Positions 41,237-49,678 of a stretch of DNA of 64,000 nt are shown here, piece after piece. Numbering within the stretch: the stretch's first letter is position 1; the number at the start of each line of letters is the position of its first letter. The notes beneath the pieces are model-generated. The model ran no database searches, had not been told where the DNA came from, and saw nothing but the letters and a program-made list of their open reading frames with translations. The stretch lies in NCBI GenBank assembly GCA_905182535.1, contig CAJJBZ010000003.1, positions 124,001-188,000 on the forward strand, written 5' to 3'. Origin of the DNA: an uncultured Planktomarina sp. Lineage in GTDB: Bacteria; Pseudomonadota; Alphaproteobacteria; Rhodobacterales; Rhodobacteraceae. The translations under genes were made by a program, and so were the position numbers.

Positions 41237-41683
41237 TCAATCAGGGAACAACCTCCAGCGGTAAAATATGTCTGGGAGGCCATAGTCATTATCCTGCCCT
41301 TCACTAGTTTCCAAAGCCTCAAACCCCAAATTCTGATAAAACTGTTGTGCACCATTGTCAGCCTGAAATACCCAAAGCCTTAACTCGTTGAATTGCTCCT
41401 GAGCATAGTGAATAGTTGCTTGCCCAAACCCAAGCCTTTGGAACCCAACCTTGATATAGAGCGACTGGATGATGTTATCTTCAAGAGCTAAAAAGCCAAC
41501 AGATTGCCCATCGCAGTGCAATATGGTCACTGTAGTATGCTCCAACAGCCAACGGCCATAATTAGCACGTTCGACGTCTGTATGTACCTGCGGGACCCAG
41601 CTTGCAGCCATTCTCCAATCTTCCAAAATTTGACTAATTTCCGTCGCATCCGACCAAGAACCAGCTATAAACTTTAGTTTCAT
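41237..41683 (-). CDS. GNAT-family N-acetyltransferase
   Basis: A stand-alone GNAT domain of 148 residues. The order of elements is typical: MKLKFIAGSWSDATEISQIL strand-helix, VGFLALEDNIIQSLYIKVGFQRLGFGQATIHYAQEQ (acetyl-CoA loop), LRLWVFQADNGAQQFYQNLGFEAL. GAGG lies upstream of ATG 41683. The acceptor is unknown; no neighbour gives a clue. It diverges from truA. Confidence 0.85.
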   Translation of the reverse strand: MKLKFIAGSWSDATEISQILEDWRMAASWVPQVHTDVERANYGRWLLEHTTVTILHCDGQSVGFLALEDNIIQSLYIKVGFQRLGFGQATIHYAQEQFNELRLWVFQADNGAQQFYQNLGFEALETSEGQDNDYGLPDIFYRWRLFPD

Positions 41684-41871
41684 TGCGAACCTCTAATAAA
41701 AAAATTGCGTCGCGCGGTACATCGTTATACCATAACCAGTCTTAACCTATTCTGATATTACTGACAAAATCATTCTGTTCCCTTTCGTGATACTCAAAAA
41801 TAGAACCCACATTACCTTTTGCCTAGCGCGCAGCAATTGCCAAACCTCTTAGCACAGTTTAATGCCAAAAC

Positions 41872-42657
41872 ATGCCTAGATATGCACTCAAAATTGAATA
41901 TCATGGCCAAGCCTTTTATGGCTGGCAACGCCAAAATGATTTACCAACAGTGCAGAGAGCGCTGGAACAGGCCTTGGGGAAGTTAGAGACAGACCTGCCA
42001 AATATTGCGGCAGCCGGACGAACAGATACCGGGGTACATGGGCTTGGGCAAGTAGCACATTGTGACATGCAAAAAACCTGGGGCACAGAAAAGCTCAAAG
42101 GCGCTCTGAACTTCCATCTGAAGCCAAATAAAATTGCGGTCCTTGACTGTGCCCTAGTTGATCCTGATTGGCATGCACGGTTTTCAGCGGTTGGGCGAGA
42201 TTATGTTTTTCGGTTGGTCTGTCGCCGGGCTCCAGTGACCCATGATGCAGGCCTTGTGTGGCAATCGCGGCATCCTTATTTAGACATTGATGCTATGCGG
42301 GCGGGCGCAGCTTATATGCTTGGGACCCACGATTTTACGACATTTCGATCCACTATGTGCCAAGCCAAAAGTCCAGTTAAAACACTGGATGTTTTGGACC
42401 TGTCAGCGCATGACTATCACGCCGGCAACGAAATACGCTTTCACGTCAAAGCACGAAGCTTTTTGCACAACCAAGTGAGAAGCCTGGTGGGGTCTTTAGA
42501 ACGAGTGGGGGCAGGCACTTGGGCGCCTGAACGTATGGCAGAGGCCCTTGCCGCAAAAGACCGCTCAGCCTGCGGGCCAGTTTGCCCACCTGATGGGCTA
42601 TATCTTGAGAATGTAAGGTATTCTTCAGATGTATTTGCGAAACATATGGCCGATTAA
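41872..42657 (+). CDS. truA: tRNA pseudouridine(38-40) synthase
   Basis: A 261-residue RNA-modifying enzyme converting uridines 38-40 of the anticodon arm to pseudouridine. N terminus [21 protein letters not shown], catalytic aspartate in [17 protein letters not shown], and [24 protein letters not shown] are characteristic. The frame is intact. It converges on the DUF3726-like gene with a 4-base overlap. In many genomes it neighbours fmt/def; that linkage is not seen here. Confidence 0.95.
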   Translation: MPRYALKIEYHGQAFYGWQRQNDLPTVQRALEQALGKLETDLPNIAAAGRTDTGVHGLGQVAHCDMQKTWGTEKLKGALNFHLKPNKIAVLDCALVDPDWHARFSAVGRDYVFRLVCRRAPVTHDAGLVWQSRHPYLDIDAMRAGAAYMLGTHDFTTFRSTMCQAKSPVKTLDVLDLSAHDYHAGNEIRFHVKARSFLHNQVRSLVGSLERVGAGTWAPERMAEALAAKDRSACGPVCPPDGLYLENVRYSSDVFAKHMAD

Positions 42658-43163
42658 TCGTTATCAGTAAGACCAGCACCTGCCCCAACAAGCCTCGACG
42701 CATCAGTTTCTGGTACATAGGTTAACTCTGCATATATCTCCAGCTGGTGCCATTCATCAGGATCAACTTCGCACCTCGCAGATTGTAGCATAGGTCGCTC
42801 ATCCACCATAACCAACAAATCTTCACCCTGCGCCACTACTGATACTCCACGATAACGAGCTAGTGCCTCCGTGACATCACATGAGGACACTCCACGAATG
42901 CACACCAGAGGAGACGCGAGGTACGCTGCATCTGCACAAACCCAGAAATCCCTAAGTATATGAGCATTTTTTATGTCTAAACCTAGTGAAAAATCAAAGC
43001 TGGCCGTGGGTATCGGCTTGGCCAATTGTGTCAAAAGCTGTTTTAAGGCCCACGGGCTAGCTGCCATCGCAGCGGCTACCTCTTGGGCTTGCGCCACGGG
43101 CAGACCAATGCCTCTACAAGCTTTCAAGACCGTCATCTTTAGCTCATTTGATGAAATATTCAT
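42654..43163 (-). CDS. Uncharacterised protein, possibly DUF3726-like
   Basis: A 169-residue soluble protein starting [18 protein letters not shown]. Its N terminus (a helix with K-A-C-R-G-x-G-L-P and E-V-A-A-A-M) resembles, from memory, the uncharacterised DUF3726 proteins; I cannot confirm this. ATG 43163 overlaps the upstream stop as ATGA. No signal peptide, metal motif or membrane segment is seen. It is the last gene of the dipeptidase-like operon, so it probably acts with that gene product. Confidence 0.5.
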   Translation of the reverse strand: MNISSNELKMTVLKACRGIGLPVAQAQEVAAAMAASPWALKQLLTQLAKPIPTASFDFSLGLDIKNAHILRDFWVCADAAYLASPLVCIRGVSSCDVTEALARYRGVSVVAQGEDLLVMVDERPMLQSARCEVDPDEWHQLEIYAELTYVPETDASRLVGAGAGLTDND

Positions 43164-43781
43164 GGTGCTAAAACCGGCAACCACCAATCATCTCGCGCCG
43201 TACCGGCAGCAAGGTCAGAGGCCAAAGGAGCGCCTTGCGCCAAAGTAATCCGGGTCCAAAGTTGGGATTTCGGGTCGAACTTGCTTGCGCCAAAGAATGA
43301 CAGTTTACACCGCAACATATCAATAGGAAGCCATGTCTCCATCCACAAGGTTATCACGAATTTCTGAATAGGGATTGTGCACCAAAGCTTGCACACGCTG
43401 CACCGCCAACCGATGTCGCGGAACTTTTGCCAAAAACTGCCAAATTGGGCCACTTTGCCCCCGCAAATCCTGCGCTAGTGCATGTATCTGACGACTGATG
43501 TCCAATGGGCTTTCACGATCTGCACCAAGCTCTGTATGGCGTTTGCCAATCCGAGGCTCAAGCTTAGCCTCCGATACATACCAGAATTGTTCGCTGGCAT
43601 GCGGAGAGGTAAAATCTACCTCTGTGGCATAGCCACAATGCTCCACTAAAATTTTACGCAAAATATCACAGCTCATGGCCGGATCAAGAACTAGCGCATG
43701 GGGGTTGGCCATACACTCAGCCAGCCCGTCCACCAAATCTCCAAAGGGCTCCAGCATCCAACTAACGGTTAATTCTTGCAA
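43160..43781 (-). CDS. Uncharacterised protein of the dipeptidase operon (one-base frameshift)
   Basis: Two overlapping open pieces, 43320-43781 and 43160-43453, read as one product of about 206 residues if one base near 43305 is corrected: ...RDNLVDGDM then TWLPIDMLRCKLSFFGASKFD. A TTG start at 43781 has GGAAG 7 bases upstream. Alternatively this is the C-terminal part of the preceding gene, with which it overlaps by 13 bases in another frame. No recognised domain; the region RQIHALAQDLRGQSG is helical. Ends ATGA-coupled to the next gene. Confidence 0.5.
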
Positions 43782-44812
43782 GTCTTGACTTCCAGCTCAG
43801 ATTTATAGATTATATAATCTAGAGCACTGTTTTTAGTTAATATTTTAGCACTCAAGCCAATAGTCAAATTTGCCCATTCTTTTCGAAGCTTCACAATCCG
43901 AGCTTGATGCATCGGATCTGGTATATTCCACTCCAACAAGTGTTGCGCCACTCGGCGGCTGAGCGTTACCAACTGCGCTGCTGTCTCCAAATCAATCTCA
44001 GCAACCCGCACCCGCGCCAAAGCAGTTTCACGGCAAACCATCCAAGAATGTAACAACAGCGGGTGCGACACCAAAAAAGGTGCCATCCCCAGCCCTGTTG
44101 AATTCCCAATACCAAGTTGGCGCTTCACAATGTCGGGTAATTGGCTGCCTCCAACATGTTCCACCAAATCATGAGTGAATGTCCGGATCAGCCAAACTGT
44201 CAGCATTTCTGCCATAAAAGGACCTTGCAGCCCAGGCCGCGCCTCAATTTCGCGCCGGTCTGCAATCCCAAACTTGCCATTGCCGTAAACAGCAGTTGTG
44301 CGCATCAAATAACCAATATTTTGGATCATCCCCATAGGTAAGCCAGTCCCAGACCGCAAAGATGCAACAATTTGATCAAACAGCCGCACGGATTTATTGG
44401 CCCGCGACAGGCAAAGATCTTTTTCTGTGAACCGTCCCGCCTCTTGCAGGGGGGCCTGGCTTGACAGGCGTTCAATCTCTGAGGCATCAGGTACGCCATC
44501 ATAAAGCACAAAGGCCGCGTCCCAAGCCTCCGCAATCACTCTATCTGTTCGCATCTCAGGCTCAAGCGATTTTGTAATAGAAAATAACGAGTAAATATGC
44601 CCACCAACCGTTACAGAATAAACCGCCGTGCCAAAGCCGTCCTCGTCTATATTCCAATGCGGCCGAGACACCGTACTACGATCTGAGATCAATTGTCGGG
44701 TAAGGCTGCGTAGAAATGACAACCGTGATGGAAACATTGCGCCCAACCGCGACAAGCGCATGATTTTATCCGGATGGCGCAACTTGGCCTGAGAGAATAC
44801 AATATCTTTCAT
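43769..44812 (-). CDS. Large uncharacterised protein of the dipeptidase operon
   Basis: A 347-residue soluble protein with no domain I can name. Striking, probably conserved stretches are SRPHWNIDEDGFGTAVYSVTVGG, EAWDAAFVLYDGVPD, SRANKSVRLFDQIVASL, GYLMRTTAVYGNGKFGIADR and GIGNSTGLGMAPFLVSHP. The conserved G, R, N and aromatic residues suggest an enzyme. The ATG at 44812 overlaps the M19-like stop (ATGA), so it is translated together with that gene. It may continue into the downstream piece at 43160-43781 as one protein of about 550 residues. Confidence 0.6.
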   Translation of the reverse strand: MKDIVFSQAKLRHPDKIMRLSRLGAMFPSRLSFLRSLTRQLISDRSTVSRPHWNIDEDGFGTAVYSVTVGGHIYSLFSITKSLEPEMRTDRVIAEAWDAAFVLYDGVPDASEIERLSSQAPLQEAGRFTEKDLCLSRANKSVRLFDQIVASLRSGTGLPMGMIQNIGYLMRTTAVYGNGKFGIADRREIEARPGLQGPFMAEMLTVWLIRTFTHDLVEHVGGSQLPDIVKRQLGIGNSTGLGMAPFLVSHPLLLHSWMVCRETALARVRVAEIDLETAAQLVTLSRRVAQHLLEWNIPDPMHQARIVKLRKEWANLTIGLSAKILTKNSALDYIIYKSELEVKTCKN

Positions 44813-45762
44813 GACGGCTTAAATGCCTTATCCCAAAACTTCATCCAATTAGCTCCAAGAATTCCTGAAACAGGCTCCACTGGCAATCCTGCGGCACCCA
44901 GCCCAGCGGCCAGGCCCATGAAATTACGGTTGTCACGGAACCAAACCGTAGAGTTTGGAAACTCCACCAGCGACGCAGGCGTTTTCCGCCAATGGCCATT
45001 GCGCATCCAATTAACCACGCTGTCAGGTTGATCTTGGCACAAATCAGAGCCAATTCCAAACATATTTAATCCATAGGTTTGCACGGTATCAGCCACCATT
45101 TGTGAAAAATCAGACAAACTACAATCACTCCCACCTTTTAGATGGTGCGGGTAGAGCGAAAATCCAACCATGCCACCAGTGTCTGCCAGAGCTTGCAACA
45201 AATCATGATGCAGGTTGCGCGGCGCCTGATGCCAGGCACTTGGGTTGGCGTGAGTCACAGTCACAGGACGTTTTGAATAGGCTACCACATCCATAGCTGT
45301 TTTATGTCCTGAGTGTGAGAGATCAATCACCATCCCCAGGCGATTCATTTCATCCACAACTTCACGTCCAAACGCTGTGAGCCCACTATCTTGAGCCTCA
45401 AAACACCCAGCGCCAAGTAGGGATTGCTGGTTGTATGTTACCTGACAAAATCGAATGCCAAGCTGCGACAGCAGCTCAACTCGCCTAATATCTGCTCCAA
45501 TAGCTAAAGGATTTTGTAGTCCAAATAAGATTGCAGTTTTACCTGCAGCCTTAGCCGCAAAAATATCTGAACAGGTGGTCGCCCGCACGATCAAATCACC
45601 GCAATCTTCGAACCACCGGTTCCAGTTCTGTAAGTTTTCCACCACTCCGAGAAAATCTTCATGATAGCCAACAGTGATATGCACGGCAGACAGTTTCCCT
45701 AAGCGCATCTGCTGGAAAATTTCTCGGCTAGGGCGTACATACTGAAGTGCATCTATTAACAT
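44809..45762 (-). CDS. Membrane-dipeptidase-like (peptidase M19) protein
   Basis: A 317-residue amidohydrolase-fold protein. M19 landmarks are present in the middle: LGIRFCQVTYNQQSLLGAGC, GMVIDLSHSGHKTAMDV (a metal-binding H), VTVTHANPSAWH and MFGIGSDLCQD (late Asp). The N-terminal HxD metal pair of renal-dipeptidase-like enzymes is absent; the start reads MLIDALQYVRPSREIF. It therefore belongs to a divergent clade that may bind metal differently or act on another substrate. First gene of a coupled operon with two unknown proteins. Confidence 0.8.
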   Translation of the reverse strand: MLIDALQYVRPSREIFQQMRLGKLSAVHITVGYHEDFLGVVENLQNWNRWFEDCGDLIVRATTCSDIFAAKAAGKTAILFGLQNPLAIGADIRRVELLSQLGIRFCQVTYNQQSLLGAGCFEAQDSGLTAFGREVVDEMNRLGMVIDLSHSGHKTAMDVVAYSKRPVTVTHANPSAWHQAPRNLHHDLLQALADTGGMVGFSLYPHHLKGGSDCSLSDFSQMVADTVQTYGLNMFGIGSDLCQDQPDSVVNWMRNGHWRKTPASLVEFPNSTVWFRDNRNFMGLAAGLGAAGLPVEPVSGILGANWMKFWDKAFKPS

Positions 45763-46240
45763 ATTTAGAACATAAATCCTTGTTCAAAATTGGCAAGTAC
45801 TTGTGCGACATCGACACAACAATTTGCACCACGATTGTGACCACAGCACGCTACCTTTAGTACCGGTTCCACCGCTGCAGTTATCCTACCTGCAAAGACT
45901 TGAGAGATAGCATCTCTCGTAAACTACGAGTAGTGATACAAAATTTTATCTAATATTTACATTATATAGTTTCCTAATAATTAATTGAAATTTTAGAAAA
46001 TATAGAAACTCAACATCTCAATTTCAACCTACTAGAAACTTGGAGCTATCAGGGTCCAATCCGTACCACACTAACACCCAGCATGAATAGGTTATTCTTT
46101 CTTTGCCGGAATGTAATTTTTCTTGTATAGATTACCGTATAATGTGGTTCGTAGGCCCGCAGCCACAGCATCTGTATGACGCAGAAAAACAAGGGTAATA
46201 CATCAGCATTTGCTGATGTTGTGCAATCGAAGGGAAAAAA
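45763..46240. promoter_or_regulatory. Divergent control region between the dipeptidase operon and the NCS2 permease
   Basis: This 478-base region is AT-rich around 45940-46020. At 45902-45918 lies a perfect hairpin (GAGAGAT-AGC-ATCTCTC), and it overlaps a second one at 45916-45930 (CTCGTA-AAC-TACGAG); the two cannot form together. Close to the permease, TATAAT at 46138-46143 is a good -10 candidate, and a 9+2+9 inverted repeat follows at 46200-46219. I see no coding frame of note. Confidence 0.5.
46200..46219 (+). promoter_or_regulatory. Inverted repeat in the leader of the NCS2 permease
   Basis: ACATCAGCA-TT-TGCTGATGT is a perfect inverted repeat located about 20 bases before the permease ATG and downstream of a TATAAT box at 46138. 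It could be a repressor operator (the LacI/GntR type fits the size) or an RNA hairpin in the leader. It has no following T-run, so it is not a terminator. Confidence 0.45.
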
Positions 46241-47572
46241 ATGTCTGATACTGATTATGGCAATCCGAATGCCACGCCCCCTATGGGGCAAGCAATTCCA
46301 TTGGGATTACAACATGTTTTGGCAATGTTTGCGTCAAACGTAACTCCAGCAATTATTGTTGCTGGGGCTGCCGGTCTTGCCTTCGGCGGGGCTGAGCAAG
46401 TTTACCTCATTCAAATGGCGATGCTATTTGCTGGTATCGCAACCTTGTTTCAAACAGTTGGTATGGGTCCAATTGGAGCACGCTTGCCGATTATGCAGGG
46501 CACAAGCTTTGCATTTGTTGGAGTTCTGGCTGGTGTTGCCGCCACACAAGGTCTGAGCGTCGCACTTACCGCATGTTTAATTGCCGGCATTATTCACTTT
46601 GCACTTGGTAGCGTGATTCAAAAACTGCGCTTCATGTTTCCGCCCCTGGTCACAGGTCTGGTAATCTTGGCAATTGGTTTGTACCTCATTCCTGTTGCCA
46701 TCAAGTACGCAGCAGGTGGCGCCGCTGATTTCCAAATGGCTGCTGACAGCTTTGGCTCGCTTAAGCATTGGTTCGTAGCCTTAACCGTTGTTGTTGTGTC
46801 TCTAGCCTGCAAATTTCTTACTAAAGGCCTAGTTTCAAATGCAGGAATCCTAATCGGCTTACTTGCAGGTTACATAGTTGCATACTTAATGGGCATGGTC
46901 AGCTTCGGCGGAGTTGGAAAAGCCGCATGGTTCCAAGTTCCAAACGTTATGCCTTTTGGTTTTGAGTTTAGCCTGGGCGCTGTTATTGGTGTGACTCTAG
47001 TATCAATTGTCTCTGCAATTGAAACTGTAGGCGATGCAACAGCCACAACAAAGGCTGGTGCTGGCCGGGATGCTACAGACGAAGAAGTCGCCGGCGCAAC
47101 CTACGCCGATGGCTTGGGCACCGCAGTTGCAGCTGTCTTTGGCGGCCTGCCAAACACCTCCTTTAGCCAGAACGTAGGCATTGTGGGAATGACAGGTATT
47201 ATGTCGCGACACGTTGTGACTATTGCTGGTGTAATCTTGATAGTTTGCGGGTTAATCCCAAAAATTGGTGCAGTAATATCCTCCATGCCATTACCAGTAT
47301 TGGGCGGTGGCGTAATCGTAATGTTTGGTATGGTTGCTGCAGCTGGCATGAATATGCTTACAGAAGTAAAAATGTCACGCCGCAACATGATCATTATATC
47401 TGTTTCATTGGCTGTAGGACTTGGGCTTAATTTAGTCCCATCTGCTGTTCAATATTTGCCAGGTATCTGGAAAACATTAGCAACATCAGCTGTAGCTCCC
47501 AACAGCTTTTCTAGCAGTGGTGCTGAACTTGGCTTTGCCGCACGACGACTAAACACTGCGGGACCTGCCTAA
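46241..47572 (+). CDS. NCS2-family nucleobase permease, purine type
   Basis: A 443-residue inner-membrane nucleobase:cation symporter with some 12-14 helices. The NAT signature is QNVGIVGMTG; a glutamine at its start is typical of xanthine/urate carriers, whereas uracil carriers differ here. Other landmarks: GLQHVLAMFASNVTPAII at the N terminus and VSIVSAIETVGDATATTKAG. GAAGGG lies 7 bases before the ATG. The gene is flanked by an inverted repeat upstream and a strong terminator downstream, so it is transcribed alone. Confidence 0.93.
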   Translation: MSDTDYGNPNATPPMGQAIPLGLQHVLAMFASNVTPAIIVAGAAGLAFGGAEQVYLIQMAMLFAGIATLFQTVGMGPIGARLPIMQGTSFAFVGVLAGVAATQGLSVALTACLIAGIIHFALGSVIQKLRFMFPPLVTGLVILAIGLYLIPVAIKYAAGGAADFQMAADSFGSLKHWFVALTVVVVSLACKFLTKGLVSNAGILIGLLAGYIVAYLMGMVSFGGVGKAAWFQVPNVMPFGFEFSLGAVIGVTLVSIVSAIETVGDATATTKAGAGRDATDEEVAGATYADGLGTAVAAVFGGLPNTSFSQNVGIVGMTGIMSRHVVTIAGVILIVCGLIPKIGAVISSMPLPVLGGGVIVMFGMVAAAGMNMLTEVKMSRRNMIIISVSLAVGLGLNLVPSAVQYLPGIWKTLATSAVAPNSFSSSGAELGFAARRLNTAGPA

Positions 47573-47579
47573 AGGAAAA

Positions 47580-47606
47580 CCCCTGAATAATGCTCAGGGG
47601 TTTTTT
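47580..47606 (+). terminator. Rho-independent terminator of the NCS2 gene
   Basis: CCCCTGA (47580-47586), a 7-base loop, TCAGGGG (47594-47600), then six T residues. It begins 7 bases after the permease stop. The stem is perfect. Confidence 0.93.
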
Positions 47607-47688
47607 ATTATTAAAATACATGTAATTACAGCTACACTTCCCTGCCAAAACGATATGGACTGAAATAGACTATATAAAATGGTACATT

Positions 47689-48396
47689 TCACTTTGAAGC
47701 CCGCGCCTCTGCCACCAAGGCGGTGATTTCATCTACGCTCAACATGCCCGGCGCCGTGCGGTCGCCAACAATAAAAGCTGGGGTGCCAGTGAACCCAAGC
47801 TTACGAGCCAAAGCGCTACTTTGCGCAATATGCGCTTCGACTGCAGGGCTGATCATATCCGCCTTCAGTTTTGTGATATCTAAGCCCAAATCCCGAGCGG
47901 TTTTAAGGATGCTAGCTTCGCTAGCACGGCCTTCCCCATTCATCAGCACCCAATGGAATTCTTCATATTTTCCCTGGGCCCGTGCCGCCAATACGGCACG
48001 CGCAGCATAAATACTCGCCTCCCCCAAGATCGGCCATTCACGATAAATCACGCGTACATTGGCGTCTGCAGCAAGCAAAGCCTGCACAGTTTTGCCAGCC
48101 TGACGGCAATAAGGGCAATTATAATCAAAAAACTCAACAACTGTGACATCGCCTGCAGGATTTCCAAGGTTGGGTGAATTTGGGTCTTGTTCAACTTGCA
48201 ATCGCACTGTGTTAGCCCCAGAAGCAGCCTGCTCCCGCTCACGTTTTTCAAGGATCGCCACGGCCTGCATTATAATCTCAGGATTCTCTAAAATTGCCTC
48301 TAAGGCTAGTTGCTTGATCTGGTTGTCAGTCATCTGTTGCGCCGAGACCATTTGGGCAAAGCCCAAAAATGCAGCAGCAATAAAAATTACACGCAT
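47689..48396 (-). CDS. DsbA-family periplasmic thiol oxidoreductase
   Basis: A 235-residue exported thioredoxin-fold protein. Signal peptide MRVIFIAAAFLGFAQMVSAQ, a helical N-terminal dimerisation-like segment (ALEAILENPEIIMQAVAILEKR), then VVEFFDYNCPYCRQ with the CPYC active site, and the cis-Pro loop GTPAFIVG. Such proteins oxidise or isomerise disulfides in secreted proteins. ATG 48396 has AGGAG upstream. The gene converges on the NCS2 unit; the terminator lies between. Confidence 0.9.
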   Translation of the reverse strand: MRVIFIAAAFLGFAQMVSAQQMTDNQIKQLALEAILENPEIIMQAVAILEKREREQAASGANTVRLQVEQDPNSPNLGNPAGDVTVVEFFDYNCPYCRQAGKTVQALLAADANVRVIYREWPILGEASIYAARAVLAARAQGKYEEFHWVLMNGEGRASEASILKTARDLGLDITKLKADMISPAVEAHIAQSSALARKLGFTGTPAFIVGDRTAPGMLSVDEITALVAEARASK

Positions 48397-48668
48397 CAAC
48401 TAAACTCCTAAATTTCAAAATTATAATTACAAAATATCAGGTCCAATACTAGCCCTATGCCAGCCCCAAAATCATAGTTAGTAAAAAAACACTTTTACCT
48501 TATCGCTCTCTCAGAAATGACTAAGCCCCAATGGCACACCTTGATCCATCCGGCAATTCTCTTATAAATGGGCCCACGACAATTCTTTATAGAAAATGGC
48601 GCAACCACTCGCTAATACGTCAGGAACTGTTCTAAGTTTTTAGAATTTGTAAAATAAAGGAATAGGTT

Positions 48669-49562
48669 TTGAAACCAACTGATACACCCCAACAGTGGCA
48701 ATGCGTCCTGACCTGCTGGGGCACAAAATATGGTGCAGGTGATATCAACAAACTTATCACCAAGATTGCAGAAAATAACGAACACGTTGCTCGGTTTGTT
48801 ATAATTTCAGATCGGGCTCACAAGGATCTGGACCCACGCGCCGAGCCTATCGCGCTACCGGAGCAATTCATTAAACCCGAGTTTACAACTGGCGGACAAT
48901 GCCACGCAAAACTGTCAATGTTTCAAAAAGGTGTGCTGAAAACAGATATGCCTGCGATTTATATCGATCTTGATACCGCTATTTTTGGTCCCATAGAACA
49001 AGCCTTTGATTTCCAGAAAGATGAAAAATCTATAGTCATGTTCCAAAGTGCGATTTTGCCATTTTCTGCCTTGGCACGCATGATTTTTCGACTCACCAAC
49101 GGTAAGAGATACGCGCGAGGGAACTCCTCATTTGTGGTGTTCCACCCAAAGCATTGGAACGAGATTGCAGATAAATTCTTCGCCATTTATGATGCAGGAA
49201 AGTTCCGCAAATTTCGCCCCACTATTTCCGATGAACGCTACATCAGCTGGGTAGCACAAGATCATATGATAGCCTTACCAAACAGTTTTGCGGTAAAGTT
49301 TCCAACAGAATATATGCAGCATCACGCGATTTTAAGCTATGCAAAAGCATGTATTCCATGGGTGCGCCGCCGTCGAGAAAAACTGTCTGTAGTGACCCTC
49401 TGTAGCCTCGAGTTAAAGCCAGAAAAATTAGTTTGCTTGGCCCCAAACACCCATATGTCCGACAGCAAGGGCAGGGTTTTGGTTTGGAATGATTTTGTAT
49501 TGGGCGGCCTGAGAAAGAAATTGATCCAATACTATGGCCAAGACGACATTGAAAAAGCGTGA
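48669..49562 (+). CDS. Putative glycosyltransferase (GT-A-like)
   Basis: A 297-residue protein starting at a TTG with AAGGA 7 bases upstream. It has an N-terminal strand WQCVLTCWGTKYGAGDINKL, a central YIDLDTAIFGPI (D-x-D metal-type motif) and a tail WNDFVLGGLRKKLIQYYG. This suggests a nucleotide-sugar glycosyltransferase; the family is not certain. It precedes neuB and opens the surface-sugar block. Confidence 0.6.
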   Translation: MKPTDTPQQWQCVLTCWGTKYGAGDINKLITKIAENNEHVARFVIISDRAHKDLDPRAEPIALPEQFIKPEFTTGGQCHAKLSMFQKGVLKTDMPAIYIDLDTAIFGPIEQAFDFQKDEKSIVMFQSAILPFSALARMIFRLTNGKRYARGNSSFVVFHPKHWNEIADKFFAIYDAGKFRKFRPTISDERYISWVAQDHMIALPNSFAVKFPTEYMQHHAILSYAKACIPWVRRRREKLSVVTLCSLELKPEKLVCLAPNTHMSDSKGRVLVWNDFVLGGLRKKLIQYYGQDDIEKA

Positions 49563-49678
49563 ACCAGCTGTTTCCAGATTAAGCTTGCGATGGCGCGCAA
49601 CGCTGGCCCAATGTCAGGTATTGGGTTCACCTTGCGTAGTGATCAGCCTATATTAAAAAAATGTTATTGGAGCAGAAC

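Noticed and set aside
46144-46240. Purine or xanthine riboswitch before the NCS2 permease
   Set aside because: The leader contains short stems but I could not match any known riboswitch core.
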